Position numbers and translations under genes: made by a program
Part shown: piece by piece, positions 1-4,232 of the stretch
How the letters are laid out: the number at the start of each line of letters is the position of its first letter
Position numbering within the stretch: the stretch's first letter is position 1
Assembly (NCBI GenBank): GCA_018365265.1
Contig: JAGZKI010000068.1
Span: 1-5,894, forward strand
Source of the DNA: Streptococcus parasanguinis
GTDB lineage: Bacteria; Bacillota; Bacilli; Lactobacillales; Streptococcaceae
Direction: 5' to 3'
DNA length: 5,894 bases
Notes under the pieces: generated by a model
What the model was told of the DNA's origin: nothing
What the model saw: the letters and a program-made list of their open reading frames with translations, nothing else
Database searches by the model: none

Positions 1-1
1 T

Positions 2-460
2 GATTTTTTGAAATCAAAAGGATACGAAGTGCTCGACTTTGGGACTTATGACCATACACGTACCCACTATCCAATCTTTGGTAAGAAAGTCGGTGAAGCT
101 GTAGCTAGCGGTCAAGCAGATCTTGGTGTATGTATCTGCGGTACCGGTGTTGGTATCAACAATGCGGTAAACAAAGTTCCTGGTATCCGTTCTGCCTTGG
201 TTCGTGATATGACTTCTGCTCTTTACGCTAAAGAACAATTGAATGCGAACGTTATTGGATTTGGTGGTAAAATCACTGGTGAATTGTTGATGTGCGATAT
301 CATCGAAGCATTCATTCATGCTGAATACAAACCAACTGAAGAAAACAAAAAATTGATTGCAAAAATCCAACATGTTGAAACCCATAATGCTCACCAAGCA
401 GATGCAGACTTCTTTACTGAGTTTCTTGAAAAATGGGATCGCGGTGAATATCACGACTAA
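2..460 (+). CDS. lacB: Galactose-6-phosphate isomerase subunit LacB (5'-truncated by window edge)
   Basis: LacB pairs with LacA to form galactose-6-phosphate isomerase, which converts D-galactose-6-phosphate to D-tagatose-6-phosphate in the cytoplasm, the first step of the tagatose-6-P pathway. The visible 152 residues are in frame from base 2 (beginning DFLKSKGY) to the TAA at 458-460. They cover most of an RpiB/LacAB-family protein: the YEVLDFGTYD and HTRTHYP segment, then CICGTGVGINNAVNK (from base 131), where the GTGVG loop is the family's phosphate-binding turn, then RSALVRD and NVIGFGGK. The C-terminal tail DFFTEFLEKWDRGEYHD is typical of LacB rather than LacA. LacB is normally about 171 residues, so some 19 N-terminal residues lie outside the window; the TTG at base 8 is an internal leucine codon, not a start. 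lacC follows 10 nt later, consistent with one transcript. lacA is expected just upstream. Confidence 0.96.
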   Translation, partial: DFLKSKGYEVLDFGTYDHTRTHYPIFGKKVGEAVASGQADLGVCICGTGVGINNAVNKVPGIRSALVRDMTSALYAKEQLNANVIGFGGKITGELLMCDIIEAFIHAEYKPTEENKKLIAKIQHVETHNAHQADADFFTEFLEKWDRGEYHD

Positions 461-470
461 GGGGTAGAAT

Positions 471-1400
471 ATGATTCTAACGGTAACTTTGAATCCATCT
501 ATTGATATTTCTTATCCACTAGAAAAATTGAACTTAGATACCGTCAATCGCGTATCTGAAGTTTCTAAAACAGCTGGTGGGAAAGGTCTTAATGTTACAC
601 GTGTCCTTTCAGAAAGTGGAGATCAAGTAGTAGCGACAGGTTTTGTCGGTGGGACAAATGGTCAATTTTTGAAAGAGCATTTGCCATCAGGAGTTCAGGC
701 AGCGTTCTTTGATATCGATGGTGATACACGGAATTGTATCGCGATTCTACATGAAGGGAATCAGACAGAAATCCTGGAAGCAGGACCTGAAATTAGTAAC
801 TCTGAGTCAGAAGGATTCTTAAACCATTTTGAAGGATTGATGAAAGATTCAAATGTTATTGCTATTTCTGGTAGTCTCCCAGCTGGACTGTCTACAGATT
901 ACTATGCAAAACTGATTGAAATCTCACAAAAGCATCAACGCAAGGTTGTACTAGATTCATCTGGAAAATCTCTAGAAGCAGTTTTGAAATCTAGTTTCAA
1001 GCCAACTGTTATCAAACCAAACAATGAAGAACTTTCTCAACTTTTGGGTAAAGAAGTAACAGAAGATCTTTCAGATTTGAAAGAAGTGTTAACAGATCCA
1101 TTGTTTGATGGCATTGAATGGATTATCGTCTCACTTGGAGGAGATGGGGCATTTGCTAAGCATCAAAACACCTTCTACAAAGTGGATATTCCTAAAATTG
1201 AAGTAGTCAATCCGGTTGGTTCTGGAGATTCTACTGTTGCAGGAATTTCATCAGCTCTTAATAGTCAAAAAAATGACGAAGAATTGTTGAAACACGCAAT
1301 GGTATTGGGAATGCTCAATGCACAAGAAAAAATGACTGGCCATGTGAATATGGACAACTACGAACAACTATATAAAGAAATTAAAGTAAAAGAGGTATAA
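471..1400 (+). CDS. lacC: Tagatose-6-phosphate kinase LacC
   Basis: LacC phosphorylates D-tagatose-6-phosphate with ATP to D-tagatose-1,6-bisphosphate, the second step of the pathway. The 309-residue product is full length for a PfkB-family sugar-phosphate kinase of the LacC/FruK type. Visible signatures are the N-terminal LTVTLNPSID (residues 3-12), the substrate-side GGKGLNV motif at 36-42, the ISGSLPAG segment near the middle, VIKPNNEEL, IVSLGGDGA, and the C-terminal PfkB signature NPVGSGDSTVAG, in which Asp253 of GSGD is the expected catalytic base. The ATG at 471 is preceded by AAGGGG at 459-464, which overlaps the lacB stop codon. lacD starts 2 nt after the stop. 1-Phosphofructokinase is the close paralogous alternative, but the position between lacB and lacD makes the LacC assignment firm. 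Confidence 0.97.
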   Translation: MILTVTLNPSIDISYPLEKLNLDTVNRVSEVSKTAGGKGLNVTRVLSESGDQVVATGFVGGTNGQFLKEHLPSGVQAAFFDIDGDTRNCIAILHEGNQTEILEAGPEISNSESEGFLNHFEGLMKDSNVIAISGSLPAGLSTDYYAKLIEISQKHQRKVVLDSSGKSLEAVLKSSFKPTVIKPNNEELSQLLGKEVTEDLSDLKEVLTDPLFDGIEWIIVSLGGDGAFAKHQNTFYKVDIPKIEVVNPVGSGDSTVAGISSALNSQKNDEELLKHAMVLGMLNAQEKMTGHVNMDNYEQLYKEIKVKEV

Positions 1401-1402
1401 AA

Positions 1403-2383
1403 ATGGCACTTACAGCACAAAAACGTAAATCATTAGAAAAACTTTCAGACGAAAATGGAATCATCTCAGCTTTGGCATTCGACCAACGTGGTGCCTTGAA
1501 ACGTTTGATGGGTCAATACCAAGATGCTGAACCAACTGTAGCTCAAATGGAAGAATTGAAAGTTCTTGTAGCAGATGAATTGACAAAATATGCTTCATCT
1601 ATGCTTCTTGACCCTGAATATGGACTTCCTGCTACTAAAGCTTTGGACAAAAATGCTGGACTCCTTCTTGCATATGAAAAAACAGGATACGATACTTCAA
1701 GCACAAAACGTTTGCCTGACTGCTTGGATGTATGGTCTGCAAAACGTATCAAAGAACAAGGTGCAGATGCTGTTAAATTCTTGCTTTACTATGATGTAGA
1801 TAGTGAAGATGAATTGAACCAACAAAAACAAGCTTACATCGAACGTGTAGGTTCTGAATGTGTGGCTGAAGATATCCCATTCTTCTTGGAAATCTTGGCT
1901 TACGATGAAAAGAATGCTGACACAGGTTCTGTTGAATTTGCTAAAGAAAAACCTCGTAAAGTTATTGAAGCAATGAAAGTATTCTCAAACCCACGCTTCA
2001 ATATCGATGTATTGAAAGTTGAAGTTCCAGTAAACATGAAATATGTTGAAGGATTTGCTGAAGGTGAAGTGGTTTACAGCCGTGAAGAAGCTGCTGCTTA
2101 CTTCAAAGCACAAGACGAAGCTACAAACCTTCCATACATCTACTTGAGTGCTGGTGTATCAGCTAAATTGTTCCAAGAAACTCTTGAATTTGCTCACAAT
2201 TCAGGTGCAAACTTCAACGGTGTACTTTGTGGACGTGCAACTTGGGCTGGATCTGTTCAATCTTATGTTGAAAAAGGTGAAGAAGCAGCTCGCGAATGGT
2301 TGCGTACAACAGGATTCCAAAACATTGATGAATTGAACAAAGTTCTTCAACAAACTGCTACTTCTTGGAAAGAAAGAGTTTAA
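1403..2383 (+). CDS. lacD: Tagatose-1,6-bisphosphate aldolase LacD (class I)
   Basis: LacD cleaves D-tagatose-1,6-bisphosphate into dihydroxyacetone phosphate and glyceraldehyde-3-phosphate, delivering galactose carbon to glycolysis. At 326 residues it has the usual LacD length. It is a class I (Schiff-base) TIM-barrel aldolase, and Lys205 in DVLKVEVPVN is at the position known for the Schiff-base lysine of this family. Other visible family segments are ALAFDQRGALKRLM (about 23-36), LLDPEYGLPA, VKFLLYY, FFLEILAYDE, PYIYLSAGVS and FNGVLCGRATW near the C-terminus. The start ATG is supported by AGAGG (1391-1395), which lies inside the end of lacC, so translation is probably coupled. It is the last gene of its unit: a 649-nt spacer with a terminator follows. 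In S. pyogenes a LacD paralogue (LacD.1) has been recruited as a regulator of the SpeB protease; nothing here indicates that, and the operon context favours the metabolic role. Confidence 0.97.
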   Translation: MALTAQKRKSLEKLSDENGIISALAFDQRGALKRLMGQYQDAEPTVAQMEELKVLVADELTKYASSMLLDPEYGLPATKALDKNAGLLLAYEKTGYDTSSTKRLPDCLDVWSAKRIKEQGADAVKFLLYYDVDSEDELNQQKQAYIERVGSECVAEDIPFFLEILAYDEKNADTGSVEFAKEKPRKVIEAMKVFSNPRFNIDVLKVEVPVNMKYVEGFAEGEVVYSREEAAAYFKAQDEATNLPYIYLSAGVSAKLFQETLEFAHNSGANFNGVLCGRATWAGSVQSYVEKGEEAAREWLRTTGFQNIDELNKVLQQTATSWKERV

Positions 2384-2403
2384 AATAAATTCACTTGATT
2401 TAA

Positions 2404-2471
2404 AATTTCAACGATTTAACCTCCTAAAGTATCTTAAGGTGATATATTAAAATTTCTTCTTTGTTGAAATT
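2404..2471 (+). repeat. Inverted repeat flanking an imperfect palindrome after lacD
   Basis: AATTTCAAC at 2404-2412 is the exact reverse complement of GTTGAAATT at 2463-2471. Between the arms lies an imperfect palindrome, CCTAAAGTATCTTAAGG (2423-2439), centred on base 2431 with one mismatched pair. On RNA this could fold as a hairpin inside a long-range stem directly between the lacD stop and the terminator. The elements are seen in the sequence; any role in mRNA end protection or processing is speculative, since AT-rich spacers produce such pairings by chance. Confidence 0.4.
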
Positions 2472-2479
2472 ATTAAATA

Positions 2480-2531
2480 GAAGACCATCGTCAGACTTTC
2501 AAATTTTGGAAGTTTTCGATGGTTTTCTTTT
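2480..2531 (+). terminator. Rho-independent terminator of lacABCD
   Basis: GAAGACCATCG (2480-2490) pairs with CGATGGTTTTC (2517-2527), giving 11 bp with one G:U. A second helix inside pairs ACTTTC (2495-2500) with GGAAGT (2508-2513), again with one G:U. A T-rich tail, TTTTCTTTT starting at 2523, follows the stem. It lies about 100 nt after the lacD stop and ends the upstream transcription unit, so lacTFEG needs its own promoter unless read-through occurs. Confidence 0.85.
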
Positions 2532-2596
2532 CCTATGTCAGAAACTAAAACTGTAAATGTTCCTAGTTTCAGTTATTATATAACTAAACATAGGAA
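2530..2596. repeat. Nested inverted-repeat block downstream of the lacD terminator
   Basis: An outer 9-bp perfect inverted repeat, TTCCTATGT (2530-2538) and ACATAGGAA (2588-2596), encloses an inner 7-bp perfect repeat, GAAACTA (2541-2547) and TAGTTTC (2564-2570). The whole 67-nt block is AT-rich and its left end overlaps the T-tail of the lacD terminator. I see no ORF in it. It could be a small non-autonomous element, an insertion-sequence relic, or a structured 3' RNA; the sequence alone does not decide. Confidence 0.5.
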
Positions 2597-2613
2597 TAAA
2601 GGTATATAATAAA

Positions 2614-2654
2614 GTTGTCCTCAATTAGAATTTCCCCTCTATTTTGAGGACAAT
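2614..2654. repeat. Perfect 10-bp hairpin (TTGTCCTCAA / TTGAGGACAA)
   Basis: TTGTCCTCAA at 2615-2624 is exactly complementary to TTGAGGACAA at 2644-2653, with a possible G:U pair outside (2614/2654). A small inner helix, TAGA (2626-2629) with TCTA (2638-2641), leaves a loop containing CCCC. No T-run follows on the + strand, so it is not an ordinary intrinsic terminator for rightward transcription. A TATAAT at 2605-2610 lies just to its left, but no good -35 is spaced for it. Confidence 0.55.
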
Positions 2655-2766
2655 AGTAGGAGATGGTGAAAAGGGTAGTCGTTAAAGTAATTTTTCTAAC
2701 TTTTCTCTCCATTTTTTATGGTAAACTCCTTGATTTAAGTTTTTTAGTTGTAAAAATGAAAACATA

Positions 2767-2791
2767 TTTTTTGTTTAAAGCAAACAAAAAA
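2767..2791. promoter_or_regulatory. Palindrome containing TGTTTAAAGCAAACA, possible operator upstream of lacT promoter
   Basis: TTTTTTGTTT (2767-2776) and AAACAAAAAA (2782-2791) form a perfect 10-bp inverted repeat with a 5-nt spacer, AAAGC. The core TGTTT...AAACA resembles the half-sites used by several DeoR-family sugar repressors, the family of LacR. That makes it a candidate operator about 70-95 bp upstream of the predicted lacT start point. The palindrome is directly visible; the link to a regulator is inference. On the minus strand it reads as a weak hairpin followed by a T-run, so a leftward terminator cannot be excluded. Confidence 0.4.
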
Positions 2792-2815
2792 ATAACAAAA
2801 ATAGCAAAAAAATAA
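2785..2815. promoter_or_regulatory. Phased A-tracts / UP-element-like DNA upstream of the lacT promoter
   Basis: CAAAAAAATAA occurs twice (2785-2795 and 2805-2815) with the variant CAAAAATAG (2796-2804) between. The A-runs begin at 2786, 2797 and 2806, close to one helical turn apart, which is the arrangement expected for intrinsically bent DNA. The last runs fall roughly at -64 to -49 relative to the predicted start, where an UP element would contact the RNA polymerase alpha subunit. The function is inferred from position and composition. Confidence 0.45.
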
Positions 2816-2825
2816 TCAGAAAGGG

Positions 2826-2854
2826 TTTACAAAATCAATTATAAGTGTTATAAT
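2826..2854 (+). promoter_or_regulatory. Sigma-A promoter of lacTFEG, extended -10
   Basis: The -35 is TTTACA (2826-2831), the spacer is 17 nt, and the -10 is a perfect TATAAT (2849-2854) preceded by TGT (2846-2848), an extended -10 motif. Transcription would start near 2861, giving a leader of about 170 nt before lacT. It sits directly upstream of the RAT/terminator leader, as expected for a system controlled mainly after initiation by antitermination. Confidence 0.85.
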
Positions 2855-2869
2855 GAAAACATAGTTTGA
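2854..2869. promoter_or_regulatory. Weak cre-like site at the transcription start (possible CcpA binding)
   Basis: TGAAAACATAGTTTGA (2854-2869) has an AAAC-ATA-GTTT dyad and resembles the catabolite-responsive element bound by CcpA, but lacks the usual central CG and the 3' CA. It overlaps the end of the -10 hexamer and the predicted start point, where CcpA binding would block transcription. CcpA repression is common for streptococcal lac operons, but this match is imperfect and the call is tentative. Confidence 0.25.
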
Positions 2870-2876
2870 ATAGGGT

Positions 2877-2907
2877 GGATCGTAACTGAGTAATATTAGG
2901 CGAGACT
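2877..2907 (+). promoter_or_regulatory. Ribonucleic antiterminator (RAT), LacT target in the lacT leader
   Basis: The RNA segment begins GGATCGTAACTG and ends AGGCGAGACT, matching the BglG/LicT-family RAT pattern (GGAT..GT.ACTG ... AGGC(A/G)A(A/G)AC). CTGA (2886-2889) pairs with TTAG (2896-2899) around a 6-nt loop as the upper stem, with G2877-G2878 and C2906-T2907 available for the base, leaving asymmetric internal loops as in known RATs. Its 3' end (2903-2907) is also the start of the terminator's 5' arm, so the two folds are mutually exclusive. LacT bound here should let transcription continue into lacTFEG. Confidence 0.85.
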
Positions 2908-2967
2908 GCAAATGAATTCGGGGGGTAGTATTATTCTGTTTTCCCTGCTCGTTTGTGGTCTTTTTAT
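2903..2967 (+). terminator. Conditional leader terminator upstream of lacT
   Basis: AGACTGCAAATGA (2903-2915) pairs with TCGTTTGTGGTCT (2949-2961) along 13 positions including three G:U pairs. An upper helix between the G-run at 2920-2925 and TTTCCC (2940-2945) extends it. The hairpin runs into TTTTTATATTT (2961-2971). Overlap with the RAT makes this the default OFF state, relieved when LacT stabilises the RAT. It lies about 70 nt before the lacT start codon. Confidence 0.85.
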
Positions 2968-3017
2968 ATTTGTCTATGACGTTATGATTATCTTACTTTT
3001 GGTCATAATACTGGGAG

Positions 3018-3024
3018 AAAGGAG
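3018..3024 (+). promoter_or_regulatory. Ribosome binding site fixing the GTG start of lacT
   Basis: AAAGGAGG at about 3017-3024 is a near-perfect Shine-Dalgarno sequence 8 nt before GTG at 3033. No ATG lies in frame nearby, and translation from this GTG gives the expected BglG-family N-terminus MFRIVSPINNN, so the GTG is accepted as the start. Confidence 0.9.
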
Positions 3025-3032
3025 GAGTTACA

Positions 3033-3866
3033 GTGTTTCGGATTGTAAGCCCGATTAATAACAATATTGCTTTAGTAAGAGATGAAAATCAAAGAGAGTT
3101 AATCGTTACTGGTAAAGGTATTGTCTTTCAAAAGAAAAAAGGAGACATTATTGTAACTAGTTTAGTTGACAAGGTATTCCATTTGAAGACGGAAGAATCA
3201 AAAGAAAACTTTTTGGCTCTCTTAAAAGATGTTCCTCTTGATTTTATTACAGTGACATATGATGTTATTGATAAATTAACACTGAAATACAATTATCCTG
3301 TACAGGATTATCTGTATGTAACTTTAACTGATCACATTTATTGTGCTTACCAGTCTATTCAAACAGGTAACTACCAAAGTAGTAAGTTGCCAGATGTTTC
3401 AAATGAGTATCCAATTGAATATCAAATTGGTGAAGAAGCTCTTTCCATTTTCAAATCAAAATTATTTGATGGTTTTCCTGAGGACGAACTTGGAAGAATT
3501 GCTATTCATTTTATAAATGCTAAGAGAGAAGGGGAAGTGACTCCATCGTTTCAGATTAGTCGAACGAAGCATATTCTTGAATTAGTTAAGCAGGAATTGT
3601 CTCGAGACAATATTGAACGAACTCCACAGAATAGTAATTTCTATGATCGTTTCATGGTTCATCTAAGTTATTTTTTGGATTATATTGATCGATCTAGGAA
3701 AGATAACACGTCCTTGCTGGGAATGGAAGAACATCTAGAGGTTTCGTATCCTAAAGCTTTTGAAATAGGAAACAGAATCTATAATGTCATTGCAAGAGAA
3801 ACAGGAGTGGATTTATTCCACAGTGAACGAATATATATCGTTCTTCATATTCAACGTCTCTTGTAA
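3033..3866 (+). CDS. lacT: Transcription antiterminator LacT (BglG/LicT family)
   Basis: LacT is an RNA-binding antiterminator that, when active, stabilises the RAT in its own leader and prevents termination ahead of lacTFEG. The 277-residue product has the three-domain layout of the family: an N-terminal CAT RNA-binding domain (about 1-55, MFRIVSPINNNIALV...GKGIVFQKKKGD), PRD1 (about 65-170) and PRD2 (about 172-277). The PTS-phosphorylatable histidines are in place: His101 (TDHIYCA) and His159 (IAIHFINA) in PRD1, His210 (MVHLSYFLDYI) and His272 (VLHIQRLL) in PRD2. By analogy with LicT/BglG, phosphorylation by the lactose EII would inactivate it in the absence of sugar, and HPr-dependent phosphorylation would activate it when preferred sugars are scarce. 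Which histidine does which is not shown here. Translation starts at GTG. The gene is 46 nt before lacF and directly follows its presumed target. Confidence 0.95.
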   Translation: MFRIVSPINNNIALVRDENQRELIVTGKGIVFQKKKGDIIVTSLVDKVFHLKTEESKENFLALLKDVPLDFITVTYDVIDKLTLKYNYPVQDYLYVTLTDHIYCAYQSIQTGNYQSSKLPDVSNEYPIEYQIGEEALSIFKSKLFDGFPEDELGRIAIHFINAKREGEVTPSFQISRTKHILELVKQELSRDNIERTPQNSNFYDRFMVHLSYFLDYIDRSRKDNTSLLGMEEHLEVSYPKAFEIGNRIYNVIARETGVDLFHSERIYIVLHIQRLL

Positions 3867-3912
3867 AAAATTAATTTGCTCTATATCATTAAATTTATAA
3901 GGAGGAACTATT

Positions 3913-4230
3913 ATGAATAGAGAAGAAGTCCAATTACTTGGCTTTGAAATTGTCGCTTATGCTGGTGATGCTCGTTCTAAACTACTTGAAGCATTAAAAG
4001 CTGCTGAAGCTAGCGATTTTGCTAAAGCAGAAGCTCTTGTTGAAGAAGCAGGTGGCTGTATTGCGGAGGCCCATAAGGCTCAAACAACCATGCTAGCGCA
4101 AGAAGCAGCGGGGGAAGAAATTCCATACAGCATCACAATGATGCACGGACAGGATCACTTGATGACAACCATCTTGTTAAAAGATGTGGTTCATCATCTT
4201 ATTGAATTATACAAACGGGGAGCTAAATAA
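3913..4230 (+). CDS. lacF: PTS system lactose-specific EIIA component LacF
   Basis: LacF is the soluble EIIA of the lactose phosphotransferase system. It accepts phosphate from HPr on a histidine and passes it to the EIIB cysteine of LacE. At 105 residues it has the normal length for the all-helical, trimeric PTS lactose/cellobiose EIIA family. His78 in the MHGQDHLMT motif is the expected phosphorylation site, with Asp81 as the conserved acidic residue of the trimer core and His82 nearby. The N-terminal GFEIVAYAGDARSKLLEAL helix and the AEAHKAQT segment are also characteristic. AAGGAGG (3899-3905) precedes the ATG by 7 nt. lacE starts 2 nt after the stop, giving tight coupling of the two EII proteins. 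A cellobiose EIIA is the alternative, but the lac context favours lactose. Confidence 0.96.
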   Translation: MNREEVQLLGFEIVAYAGDARSKLLEALKAAEASDFAKAEALVEEAGGCIAEAHKAQTTMLAQEAAGEEIPYSITMMHGQDHLMTTILLKDVVHHLIELYKRGAK

Positions 4231-4232
4231 TA

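Larger units (their letters stand above)
2384..3032. other. 649-nt intergenic control region between lacD and lacT
   Basis: No convincing protein gene was found here. In order it holds a long-range inverted repeat just after lacD, the lacD intrinsic terminator, a nested inverted-repeat block (2530-2596), a separate 10-bp hairpin (2614-2654), a weakly supported 50-codon open frame (2663-2815), a 10-bp palindrome with phased A-tracts (2767-2815), the lacT promoter (2826-2854), and a leader with the LacT antiterminator target and terminator (2877-2967). The part from about 2820 onward is well explained by lacTFEG control. The part from about 2532 to 2760 is largely unexplained. Confidence 0.9.

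Noticed and set aside
14..454. 146-codon minus-strand open frame opposite lacB
   Set aside because: It mirrors lacB, has no recognisable family features and no ribosome binding site; the + strand frame is a clear LacB.
1543..2336. Short open frames inside lacD on both strands (1543-1752 minus, 1590-1799 and 2148-2336 plus)
   Set aside because: They lie wholly within lacD, lack start signals and encode low-complexity, unrecognisable peptides.
2603..2610. TATAAT at 2605-2610 as a promoter for a transcript entering the hairpin at 2614
   Set aside because: The -10 is perfect, but the positions 16-18 nt upstream (ACTAAA, AACTAA, TAACTA) do not resemble a -35 and there is no extended -10 TG; AT-rich DNA gives such hexamers by chance.
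2975..3007. TATGAC...GTCATA inverted repeat between the leader terminator and the lacT ribosome binding site
   Set aside because: It has only 6 bp with a 21-nt loop and an overlapping alternative pairing (TTATGA/TCATAA); too weak to annotate as a regulatory hairpin.
3867..3898. Possible hairpin (TTAAT/ATTAA) between lacT and lacF
   Set aside because: A 5-bp A/T-only pairing without a T-tail; no evidence of a terminator or processing site within the operon.
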